From positions 620,001 to 684,000 of the forward strand of contig OU612067.1 of the NCBI GenBank assembly GCA_914767715.1: a stretch of DNA of 64,000 nt, in the 5' to 3' direction. Source of the stretch: Membranipora membranacea (Eukaryota > Bryozoa > Gymnolaemata > Cheilostomatida > Membraniporidae). Both the position numbers and the translations under genes were made by a program. The notes beneath the pieces were generated by a model, which saw only the letters and a list, made by a program, of their open reading frames with translations, was not told where the DNA came from and made no database searches. Below are positions 36,424-49,300 of this stretch, piece after piece (position 1 is the first letter of the stretch; every line of letters starts with the position of its first letter).

Positions 36424-37360
36424 CATGTGTGAGTGTAGTGGATGGTCATTGTCATGTGATATTTTAATAAAATGGTCGTTGCAGTTAGAATGCAGGAAGC
36501 GTGTGACACTGGGCAGTGATAGTTTACCGAATCTTGGGTTGTAATTGTTTGCAGCTGGTAGAATAATACCTGTGGCAGAGCGTTGTATTTGTCTAAGTTT
36601 TATTTTTTCTGTATCTTCATGCTCACCATTGGCCTTGACAGGCTTTGTTTAGTGAGGACATAGCTAGGTCACGTAATACACAAGATTTTTTTATCAAACA
36701 ATATTTATATGCTGACTTCTCTGCTGGATACAAAATACCCCTAGAAACTGATCATGATCAAATTATTGTCAAATCAAGATGGATGAGACATAGCGACTTT
36801 AATTAGAAGTACGCCCATAAAGCTTTCGGGCTGTCTTCTATGTGAAGGAATATGATAAGGTAATCAATCAGGTAGTGATCTCATCCGTAATCAGTGGAAA
36901 TTATCGCTGTTTGAAAATTGTTTGGAATTGTTTGCAAACATCAAAAACAAGTTAACCAGATAACTAAAGACACTGCTAACAATTGGGAGTTGCGAACCAG
37001 GAACGTTGAGTCATGTGCTATGCAAAGCTTTTATTGTCTAGTTACACATCTATGTCATGGGCATGGTGTGTCTGATGATGTTAGTAACACAGAAGCTTAA
37101 CTTAATATAGGAATAACAGCGGTAAGTACGAATGTGGAAAATCAATTACGAGACTTGGTTGAGGATTTTTTTATTGCCTTGGAAATCAGGTGTTTTTTAC
37201 ATGAACAAATTTTGAGGTTGAAAGTTGCTGCACTACACACTCGGCATTGATTAGCTGGACTGGTCTGCTACCCATTAGATTGAGGCATGACACTTTCCTG
37301 TAGTTGACGCTTCAAGATGTAGAAAGTTTATCGAGATTAATATCTATTAATCTGCTTTCA
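36424..37360. other. Spacer upstream of the PKA regulatory subunit
   Basis: No ORF of interest. The sequence CTGCTTTCAG ending at 37360 is a good 3' splice site, so the 5' UTR of the PKA subunit gene is probably split and its promoter lies further upstream. Confidence 0.45.
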
Positions 37361-37399
37361 GGGCCAAGCCAAGTTCACTCAGTTAAGGACGAGTCAAGT

Positions 37400-40300
37400 A
37401 TGCCGTCCGGTACAAATGACTTTGAAGTACCGACCGGATTAACTGAGCTCCTTCAGGAGTTTACTGTGGCTGTACTGCGAGGTCAGCCAACTGACCTTCT
37501 CAAATTTGCCAAAGAGTTTTTTGATTCCAAGTTCCATGGCATTCCTAACGAAGACGAGGATGATGGTAAGTTGCTGTCAACTGACTTAATTATCCTTTTT
37601 ATCAGTGTTTCAGGATTAGGAGTTGCCTTCAAACAAAACGAGAGAGCACAACTAATATGAAAGAGTAAGAACGCAATTTGCATTAGCTCTTAACATTTTC
37701 TTCGAAATATGTTGGTGAATTGCCTTGTTTTTGTCCTCCCGTATTGATATGCTATTTTAGACGCGCAATCAGTTACAAGGCTGGATCTAGGATTTCCTTG
37801 TGGAGTTACAGGAGAGATCTCATTTCAACTGGGTTGGTTGTTGGTCGATTTGATGGTTGTGGTTTTGCTTGAAGATATCATTGAATAAGTTATATCCTTT
37901 AAAAAAGTTCTCGCATATGAAGTGTATATTGCATGAATGTACAGCCATAGAGTCATGACTGGCTGACATATAAAATATATAATATGTATGCGGATGTGTG
38001 TACACTGTTGCAAAAATGAACATCTGTTCAACTGTCGGCAAATGTCAGTTTAAAAAAAGTATCCCGGAAATCAATTTGGAACTGAAAGAGTTGCGTCAGC
38101 GATTGAATGCCTTCTGCACCCACTGAAGGCACATAATGGTCAGCATAGAGCTGATGGATCTGATGATATCTGCTGGAAGGAGTATCCTATAACTAAACTT
38201 CCGTACAATAGTAGATGTCTTGTGTAAGTTCTCATGTTGTATGGCTGAGTGACAGTAGGATGATGGGGTATGTCTCGTGTTGCTTTCTCTAAATTGATGA
38301 AATCTGATACAAAATCCTGCACATAACTTGTTGGTCATCATGATTGAAAGATTCTGAGGTAGTAGATAATATCAGATGGTTGCAAAAGTAATTCTTGTGA
38401 AAATAAATATCACTCTATCTTTGTCTCTGTTTGGTAAATAAAATGATAAAGAAAGCTTGGACTTGTAACACATTTCACATCCAAAAGAATGGATGGTGAC
38501 AGTTTGAGACCGACTTGGATTCAGAAACAGAATCCACACTTCAAATAAATACACATGTACATACTTGTTGAATTGCATGGCGGCTTAATTAGAAGAAAAA
38601 AAGGATTCCGCATTTGTATGTTGATGGCATATTCAGCTTTTGAAAAACCGCAGATATAGTATGGCTTTCAATAAATGTGAGCAAACTTTCAATCCTGGAA
38701 TTTGTTTATCCTGTTGTATCCAAGACATTAAATTTTGCAAGGTTTAACACATTTCCATGTTCGATATTTGTAAGCTCACAGACAGAAAAAGGTTTTTAAC
38801 ACAAATTTTAAGTCCTTGTTAACGATAAAAAAAACAATGATCAAAATTAAAACTTGAGAAATTGTAGTCTGTTTTATAATTCACGGAATAAGGATAAAGA
38901 TTAAAATGATGTTTGTGTGTAATTTGCACACCGCAGATTCAGTAAAAATATCCCCTTTGCCTCTTCTGTATAAAAGTAACAAGATTTCTGCTGGGGATTT
39001 GTAGGCGTAACGCTATAAACATGGGTGCCAGCGCCAGCACATAGGTAAAACAAAGTGTGTTTGGGCACATCAAATTTAAAAGGTTTTGCTGCTGCCGTTG
39101 TAAATTCCTACAGCACCAACAATTCCACAACAAAATATCTTAGTGCTCATAAAATGGTTATTGTTTTTTTAACACCACTGATACCTATCTATCAGCTACA
39201 GCAGGGTGGGTAATGGGGATTATGTGCTATCTGCGTCAGCAATCGGTGTGTAGTCTAGACGGAAGGTACACGGCTTCATTGTTCAACATCTTAAAGTGTG
39301 GTGTTAAAGTAACAGCTTCAAAATACTTTGGTGAATGATAATAGTTCTGTAAAGCCTCTTAAAAAAGGCACCAGACTTATATATGAAGGAAGGTGACTTA
39401 TAAAATGATACATGTAGATGCGGCTTATATCTTAATCATGTTTTCCAATTATTTGCCAATAGTTAGTGACTAATGTTTATGTTGTTTGTTGTGAGTGGTT
39501 AGGTTGTTAGTTTTTTATGTGAGTTTAATTATGGTATATGAACTTGAGGCCGCAGTGTACATCTATAAAACAGAAAAACAAGGTTTTGAGTTATGGTGGA
39601 TGAAACACTTGACCAAACAAACATAATGGGATGTAAAACATAAACATCCCCTTTACAATAAAATAAAACATAATGGTGAACGAATATAGGCCAGAAAAAC
39701 TTGGTTACACAAGTTTATGCTATATCTGGCAACGGCGCACAGAAAACATAATGTCTGGGTGTTTACAGGCTGTTATATAATATACACATACATAACAATT
39801 ATATGCAGTAGAATCTCTGTTACGTCAAATGAAATATGTAATCGAACATGAAATAAAAGAAACTAGCACTGTCCATGTCATGGTAAAATGCGGTTAAAAC
39901 AAGGTATTCAACTGAACAGTTTCAAGTATGATTGCTATTATGCATGAGGGTATATGTCTCTATTGCTCATCGTTTCATGTCATAGTTTTGATATTTCACT
40001 GGTAATCTCCAGCTCTCACGACTGGCATTTCTCCTTGCTGCTTGGGCTGGCTGTGGTGTCTCAGGTGTGGACATATTTCTCTCAGGTACATCTCTGTTTG
40101 ATGCGTCTTGTTCAGGTGCAACAATGGTATCAGGAACGAGAGTATCAGGAAAAATAGTGTCTGGAACAATAGGATCAGGAACAGAGACTGTCTCGAAAAC
40201 AGGGATAGCTGTGCTGAACGCGTCAACTCCTCTAGTGCTGGGACCATTTAAGCTCAGTGGGCCACTTCTTAGGTCTACCCGATTCCGTCTCACAATGTTT

Positions 40301-43300
40301 CCTGTTTTGTTGTTCAGGACAGTATAAGATCTATCTGATAGTTGCTCCACTACTTTCCCACTCATCCATTTTCCTTTCGAGGCACTGAAGTCTCTCAGCA
40401 GGACAGGTGAGCCAATGATTAGTGAATCCATATCTTTGGCTGATCTGTTGTAATTATCTTGACTTGTTAGCTTCTTCTTTAACTTTTCTCGCAGCACTAG
40501 ATCTGTTGACACCGTCTTGTTGCGGTTACATGAAGGCAAGATTGATCGAGTTGATCTTCCAAACATACGTTCAGTAGGGCTGGTTGACATGTCAGCTGTT
40601 GGTGTATTTCTATACTCCAACAATGCCAAATATGGGTCACTGGATCTTCTCAGTATGCGTTTGATAGTTTTCACTGCGGCCTCAGCTTTTCCATTGGACT
40701 GCTGATGTCTAGGCGAACTTGTTGTGTGTTTGAATTCCCAGTTACGACCAAATGCTGAGAATTCTGCCGACACGAGTTGTGGTCCATTGTCAGATTGGAC
40801 CACATCTGGGATGCCATGTCTAGCAAATGTTTTCTTGCAAGCTTTGATGACTCCTTTGCTACTGAGATCTGTGATATGCTCACATTCAAAGAAATCAGTT
40901 AGATAGTCAACGATTATCAGGTAGTGTTTGTTTTGATGTGTGAGGAGGTCCATCCCAACTTTGCTCCATGGTTTGTTGGGAATGTCATGGTTCTGGATAG
41001 TCTCTTTTTGCTGCACAGGGGCGTCTAAGGCACATCTGACACAATTTTCGGTATAGATTCGAATGTCCTCAGACATCTGTGGCCAAAATACAACTCCTCT
41101 TGCTCTTCTCAGGGTTGCTGCAGTACCTTGATGACTAACATGCAGTTTCTCCAGTACAAAGGGTCTGCATGCTTCAGGGATGATAATCCTGGAGTCTTTA
41201 TCTAGGATTCCATCCAGAATGGTGATCTCGTCACGAAAGCTGTGGTAGCTTTTGACCACTTTTGGGACATCCATGAGTTTTGAGGGCCATCCATTCATGA
41301 TAAGTTTGCCTAAGACCTTCATATCCTCATCCTTCTTGGTGTTTTCCTTTATCACATGATATGTGTTCTCAGAGATTGACAGATCCTGTCTCGGGTTTGA
41401 TACATTCAGATCAGACAGAAATAATTGGATCTGAAAGATTTGCTCATCAGATACTCCTGGGCTAGATTTGTCAACCGGGCAACGTGATAACATGTCAGCA
41501 GTCACCTGCAGAGGGCCTGGCCGATATTTGACCGTCATCGGATAACGCTGTAGAGCCAGCAACATAGATTGTAGTCGTCTGGGAGCTCTGAGTAATGACT
41601 TTCTGAGGATAGGCTCTAGAGGCTCATGATCAGTGTGTATAACCAGTTCCTTATTTCCAAAGACATACTGATCAAACTTCTGCATTGCATACACGATAGC
41701 CAGAAGTTCGAGTTCTATTGGGGCGTAGTTACATTCACTGCTAGTTAAGCTCCGGGATGCATAGCAGACTGGTTTATCATTTTGCATCAGTACTGCTCCT
41801 AGTCCGCCAGTACTAGCATCTGTCTGGACAACAATAGGATCATTCACCCTGAAGTATTGAAGCATCTTCTCGTCAGTTACGAGTTCTTTCAGTCTAGTGA
41901 AGGCTCTCATTTGGTCTTCAGCCCACACAAAATCTTCATTCGATACATTGATGAGACGTCTGAGAGGCTCCGATTCGGAAGAACAGTCTGGGATGAACTT
42001 GGATACGTAGTTGATATATCCTAGAAACCTTCTCACTTCATCACCGTCTTTTGGTGGTGGCATATCCCGGATCGCGTTCACCTATTTCGGATCTGGTTTT
42101 ATACCATGATCAGTAATGATGTGACCGATGTATGGGAGTTCCTGGAGCAAATATCGACATTTGTCTTTGTTTAGTTTGAGATTAGCTTTCTGTGCTCTGA
42201 TAAGCAGTTGCTCTAGGTTTCGGTTATGATCATTCATTGCTTCTTCTTTATTGTCACCCTTGCCATAGATCAATATATCGTCAGCTACAACTGTTATACC
42301 AGATAGGCCATCCAGCGCTTCAGACAATCCCCTCTGGAACTCTTCACTGCTGGACACCAACCCAAAAGCCATCCTGAGCCATTTGTACTTGACATATGGG
42401 GTCCAGAAGGTTGTTAAGTCGCTTGATTCATCATCTAACTTGACTTGTAGGAAACCATCTTTTGCATCACAGAGCGAGAACACTTTAGCATCGGCCAGCT
42501 CAACGAGGACATCATCTAGTGTTGGCATTGGGAAGTGGTTGCGCTTGATGACTTTATTCAGGTTGGATGGATCAAGGCATACCCTCAGCTTCCCATTAGG
42601 CTTTCTGACTGCTACCATGTTATTAAGCCAGTCAGTAGGATGATCGACCTTCTCAACGAGCTTGTTCTCCTCCAGGCACTCCAGTTTAGTTTTTAAATCT
42701 GCTAGCATAGAGACTAGTACTTTCCTGTTGTGGTTCTTCATAGGAACAGCGTCTTTGTCTAACTGTATGTGGTATTCACCTGGTAGGCAGCCGACACCAT
42801 GAAAAATATCTGAATACTGATCTACAAGTTGTTCTACAGTGGTAGATGTGGAGATTATGTTGACCCACTCATGTTTGATGGTTATGAGACCCAGATCTAA
42901 ACATGTATTACCAGACAGGAGGCTGAGGTTGTTGGTACGTACAACATAACAGTCGTAAGGTTTTCCAGCTATCAGAACCCGACATTCACCCAAAGGCTTT
43001 GTTGTCGAACCATCAAAGAGTTTCAGGTCAGGCCTGTGGTCATTGAGTGATGGTTTGTCGAGTGCACAGTAGTCTTGGAAGTTGAGTACATTACATGAAG
43101 CTCCTGTGTCCAGCTGGTATAGGATTTTTACTTGTTTGTCTTTGTAGTGAGTTTGTATGGTACTCATCAGTTTCCTGCTTGACCTGATCACTTGTAGACA
43201 GAGCAGCGATTCATCAGATCCACTTCCTGATTCTTCTTCCGCCAGCTGATGAACTTGTCTAGCTGATCTGCAAAACATCTTGAAATGGTTGAAATAGTCG

Positions 43301-46300
43301 CATCCATGGCTTTGTTGACCGTATGCAGGGCATCGTTTAGGTGGATGTGACTGGCCACAGTTTCCACATTTTCCTTTTGGCTCGTTGTGCAAGTCATCAG
43401 CATTTTTGTTTGTTTGATCTACCCCTTCGGCTTAATGCGTGTACAGACTCTTCTGCCTCTGCTCTGATAGTCTTCAAATCATTCTTTGAAGCTTCTGCAA
43501 CCTTACATTTCTTTATAGCTTGGTCCACTTTTAGGTCATCGTCCTCGAATAGTTTTCGTCTTACTTGTTCGTCATTGATACCTAGCAGTAGTGCTTGTAG
43601 AAAGAAATCATCATACATAGTATCTAGACTGCATTCACGTGCTATCTTATGAAGTGCAGTAACATATTCATCAACAGACAAACATCCTTGCTTGGTTGAA
43701 AGCAACTGATGTCTTTTGACAACTCTGTTTGATTTCTTCAAACAAAATGTCTGGAATTTTTCTATTACATCATCATACTTGTCTATCTTCTTGTCACCAG
43801 TAAATGTGAAGCTCTTGAAAATGTCCACTCCCCTGGGGCCGATACATCTTAGCATCAAAGCAATCTTGATTTTGTCACCTTTACCATCCTTCTCAGTGGC
43901 AACAAGGTACAGCTCGTACTCTTCCAGAAACCTGGCCCACTGACTGGACAGGTCTGCACCATCCTCAATTGGTTTGGGTACTAGAAAGTCAGTCGCTGCC
44001 ATCTCTGTATCACTGTACTCTGCTTACAACCTTCAGATCACTCGGGCACCATGCTTATGTTGTTTGTTTTGAGTGGTTAGGTTGTTAGTTTTTTATGTGA
44101 GTTTAATTATGGTATATGAACTTGAGGCCGCAGTGTAGATCTATAAAACAGAAAAACAAGATTTTGAGTTATGGTGGATGAAACACTTGACCAAACAAAC
44201 ATAATGGGATGTAAAACATAAACAGCTAAGTGACTAAGTGGGTATAGATTGATCGCAGAGGTTATGTCTTTAAAATGGTTCTTGAGTAGTTTTAAGCGTG
44301 TGGTGACTTGTAAATAGGGAAAAATTACTTTTGATTTGAAAACAGCAATTTCAATTATAAGTCTGGTGACTTTCTAGTGAGGTTTTACGGTACCGCAATA
44401 TTATACAAATGCTTAGAAATTAAGTCAAGGACTAGGACTAGGAAAACTTTTGGTCAAGTTTTCAGCTTTATGGTGGGCAGTCGTAGCTCGGTTCCTTTAA
44501 CTGAAGCTAGAATTGATTACACATCTGATTATGTGACAATAAGCTCACCCTCGGTTACGTCAGTTTGCACTAAGGTTGTGAATAATTCCCTATAATATCA
44601 AGTGGTCAAAACTGGTTGGTTGTAATGAGCCACAAGGCAATGTATATTCAGACTTGCCAACCTAATTTTTCCAAAATGAGTACAAAAATTTTCAAAATGC
44701 TTAAAAATGAGTACAAAACTCCAGGGTGCCTCAAATGACCAGAAAACGCCCCAAAAAATTTTTCGCGCTACGCGCGAATAATGCTATTATCACAGTAACT
44801 AGTCCTTAGTAGCATAGGAGTGCAGATCACTCAACATTAGTCGTTTTCCCTTAGCGTTGTAAGGTGCAATCTGCTAATAATAAATGAGAAGTTGTTTGTA
44901 ACCTAGCCTGTCTGGACAAGACAGGCTATTTGAAACCCTGTATGCCCATCCTCCCTGGTTTGCCCATGAAACACTGGGGCAGGAGATCTGAGTTATCTCA
45001 CCCCAACAAGGAGGTAGACAACTTTGTTACTCTGATTAAAGAAAAGTTGAAGTTGGCAGAACCTAGGTACATCAAATGTCATATCACATCAATTCTTGCA
45101 CAATGTAGTGCTATACTTCTTAATCTTAGTACTATCTCATAGAAATGAAGATTTGAAGGCCAAACTACATCAAAATATATATCTTCACACAATTACTACA
45201 ACTCACCTTAACAGAGACATCTCTGTGATGATTATAAATTCAATAGGAATAGATTGAAACAGATTGAACTGAAAATTCTCCTCCTATCTTTGAATAAAAA
45301 ACTCATAAGGGCTGCTATACAAATATTAAAATAAGAATCACTAATGCTATGACAAGTAACACTCCCAAGAAAGTTTGGGGATGGTCTTAACAACCCTTAA
45401 ATATTATATTCTACAATGGATCACTAGTTATGTTGTGTCTCATTGAAGAAAAGTTGCAATTCGGCTCATGCAAAACTTGGACAGGTAAAAAGTCAACTGT
45501 AAATCAACATCATGGTTTTCTGCAGCCAATACCAGATTTTTAGTCTATTATTTAACCATGACAACCAAGTAAACACTAAAGATAAAAGATGCGTTTTTGA
45601 TTGCCTAATTAGATGAACAGGCGTTTGGAAAACCATAAATGAGTACAACTAGCGTTTTGCGTTTAAAACTCAATTAGTGTCAAATAAGCGTTTACAAACG
45701 CTTTATGCGTACAGGTTGGCAAGTATGGTATATTGCACTGACCAATCATTCTGTGAAAAGATTATCCAACATAATTAGGATTCTATCTGCATACGTGCCA
45801 CTGCCTGCGCGGGTCAGGAAGTACATTCAACAAGTAATGTGACCCTGCCATATACATCCAGCTTTATTAACCTAACCAGCAGCAGAGTTACTTTTAACTT
45901 GTATGAATTCAATTCTTGTACATAGAGTTGAAGACAAAGATGAAAGTGTCTAAAAACATTTAGTCTGTATCATACCAAAAAGATATTTGGTCTTTTAATG
46001 TCGATGGTTTTCTTCCTCCAAAAAGACCACCCTAGATTTTGAATTTACCCTTCATTTATATGCATCTGGGGTTCTTAATGTGAGTTGGTGTGGGAATTGG
46101 TAGAGCGAAGGTTGGCTCCTAAAAACATCTCTCATTTAAGAATACTGATGTGAAAATAAACTCAATTCTAATTAAGTATAGAACAAAGAACCATTGTGTG
46201 AAATTGAGCTTCTACTATCAAATTAAACTTCATGGGAAATCAAGCTTCCATATTTAAAAATGAGATTTGCAAGGACATCAAATGATAATAATGTCAGCTC

Positions 46301-49300
46301 ATCGCGTCTCATCCTCGAGGGTTTTAGGGTGACTGGATGGAGTAAGCTATGCTTCCTGCTCCATAGTTGCTGAGTTATCTGGCTATGAAGTGGTAAAGTC
46401 TTCTGTCCTTTTTCGCTGTATATTTGGTATAAGTTCTATAACTAATAGGATAAGTATACGCTGTGAATTGTATCTTTATATCAAATGTCAAATGTCAGTG
46501 TGTGGAACAATAGTAATAAGAGTATAGTCAGCGTATTATCACAGGTTGCCCTTATATTTATGGTGAGCTTCAAGTCGGTGCAGTCGGTCGTCGATAAGAG
46601 AGTGAGGATTGGTGAAGCTAGGAAATTATTTTTATTGCAATAAATTGGTTATACTGCACCATAACAAAGTTCTAACTACCCCTCATAACGAATGCCTATG
46701 ACCTATGGTCGCGATTGGACTCCCATGATGCACCATTAAGGGCAAGAAAACAAAGAGGATAAAATCAAATCTGTAAAAATTCTATTGCAGATTTAGATGA
46801 GTTGCCACCACCTGTGCCTCCAAAGCTCTCTGGGCGTCGTAAATCAGGTACGTCCTTTGATTGTCAAAAATTGTCACAAAAACACAGTTCTCAGATTTTC
46901 TGCAAATCCAATTGCTTCCTGTAGGATGGCAGTGTCAAATTTTTATTATTTTTATTATGGGCTAATTTTAGCAATAACCTAACTAGCCATGACCTATAAA
47001 GTTTCACAGTGTGAGCATTATACTTCAGATTTGAGTGCAGCATCAAGAATAGATTATCTTAGTTAAACTGAGAGCTTTGTGTCTATCACTTGCATCTCGA
47101 AAAAATCTCAACTTTTTTGATGACTCAAGAAAAATGGTTCTGATGACAGCAGGCACGATTCCTGATACAGCACCATAACGCTTTCCGATAAACCCACTCC
47201 TCCAATTATTAACAGGATGTGCATACATTATTTAATAGAAATAGTAAACCATTGTTCAGTGATCAGTCTGTTTGTTACAGTATCAGCAGAGAGATATGAC
47301 CCGGGAGCAGAAGACGAGGAGGAGGGCGGGCTGAGTCAGCGAGTGAGTAAATATACTTACATAACTATTCTTTTTATGTCAGCATGATTTGGCTTAACCA
47401 CTACGCTAAAACTCAGCATTCTTGAGAAGTAAATGATAGCTGGGGGTTTGGGGGTGGCTTGATGATACCTAGTGCTTGGTTCTTGGGTGAATGGGTGTTA
47501 ACTAGCTTTAAGGTTATCTATTTCAAGAATGTGCGAGATGATGAAGTTTTACGTCTTCTGAAAATAGTTTTCCTCCTGTTGGATATCATTTTCTTTGATG
47601 TTTTTAAGCTCCCTGGAACCAATAATGTCGTCACAGAATTGTGATCATATTACATACATTTTGTAGAGGCTGAGTTTGAGCTTGCTTTTTTACTTACTTA
47701 TAAGATAAATCTTTAGTTGGAGAGCTATATACAAAGCTGCAGGCTTGGAGACCTGCAGAATTGGTTTCCGCGTAAATCTTTCATCATGTGCAAGACAGTA
47801 TTCTCTCATCTATGTCAAACACTACTTTGATATAAGAAATTAAAATATTATCAGCAAGTTTACTCTGACATCTCCCGATATTATTGTCTGGGTCTTCTCG
47901 TTGTGCATACAAAACAAAACAAACAGAAACATCTAAGTATCTGCTTACCAATTATATAAACTAAGTCTGGAGCCTATATTTAGTTTTATTTTCACATGCT
48001 CAATGAGATATTTAATTATTTTCTACGCACATTTTCTACGGACACAACTCATAACAAAAAGTTACATAGCCTGCACTCAATGATCATAAACATCATCACT
48101 GCACTAAAGCCAGACGATCCTTCAAAAAAAAAACCATACGACTGCTGCATTGTCAAAGTGATAAGTAGTTTGGCCTCCAATTTTTCCATAAGTTTACATC
48201 TTGACCGATATTATTGAGTACGTAATACAAGGTAACTAGTCTGAGGTTTCCAGGTATCAGCGTCAGAACTCTTTGATGGAAAAATATTTGCGATCTTTTC
48301 AGAGTGAACCTCCTAGTGATTTGAAATAACATGTTTGAAGTCTTTTTTTTTCGATGTTGCAAATTTCACTTATTGTGTTCTCTGGTATCCTACAGTCCTG
48401 CAAAATTTTGATTCAGCTGTTGATCATCTGTCTGCCTTGAGATATTTTTGATACAAAAAACTTTCCCTCTTAACGTAGAATGACTTTTCATGAGTATGAC
48501 AAGGAGCGAAGATCTATTACAGAATGGTGATTGTTATATACCATCTAAATTTTCAGGTTATATTTCCGAAAACGTATGCACAGAGGGCTAAACTTGCTGA
48601 GAGTGTCGCTAATATCTTCATCTTCAAGAGCCTCGAGTCGGTGTGTTATTAAGTTTATAAGATACTAAGTTTATAACGTTAGAAATTTGCATTTGTCATC
48701 ACTTTGGCAATCAATGAATAAAAATACACTAGCAAGCTTTCTACTGTCACTGTCTCAAAACCATGCTTCATTTCTGACCAATAACCTACACTACCTGCAT
48801 GGTCCATCATCCTCTTATCTCCATCCAAAATATACATACGGTTTTGATAATTATAGACAACTAGAACAAAACTAAAAATCTCCTTGTTGAATGAATGAAT
48901 TTGACATCATATGAAATGGTAATTATTTTGGCGATATATTGATGACTTACAGGAGCAGATTGAGTACGTGCTCGACGCCATGCAGGAGAGGAAGGTCGAT
49001 GGCGGTGATGTTATCATAAGAGAAGGAGATGATGAGGCTGACTACTTTTATGTTGTTGAAAGGTCAGCGATTCTTAAATAGAACTCTGAGACAATATTTA
49101 TGAGACCATCAAGATGTGGTTGTCTCTACCAAGGCCAATCATCATTGGTGCAATCAAAACTTTTCGGCGCTTTGCAAACATAATTTTGTGCATTTTGATT
49201 TGAAGAGTTACGTGTAAGGTAGATCATTATTGTCCACATAGTCCCGCTAGCTTTTAAGAGCTGTTTTCAAATCCTAACCGAGGCTACCACTACCACTACC

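Larger units (their letters stand above)
39474..44224 (-). mobile_element. Ty3/Gypsy LTR retrotransposon, antisense in a PKA subunit intron
   Basis: A full-length element of 4.75 kb with two 173-bp LTRs (39474-39646 and 44052-44224) that differ at about four bases. The ends are TGTTTATG...CATAAACA. Its 5' end is on the right. Just inside the 5' LTR, TGGTGCCCGAGTGATC is a likely tRNA primer site. Just before the 3' LTR, AAAGGGGA (39647-39654, minus) is the polypurine tract. Flanks read ACTAA (39469-39473) and GCTAA (44225-44229), a 5-bp target duplication with one mismatch. Gag and Pol domains are present, but the Pol frame is broken. Confidence 0.95.

Noticed and set aside
42082-42084. TAG read as the natural end of a separate RT protein
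   Set aside because: The frame continues directly into the RT connection and RNase H, so this is an interruption within one Pol frame, not a gene end.
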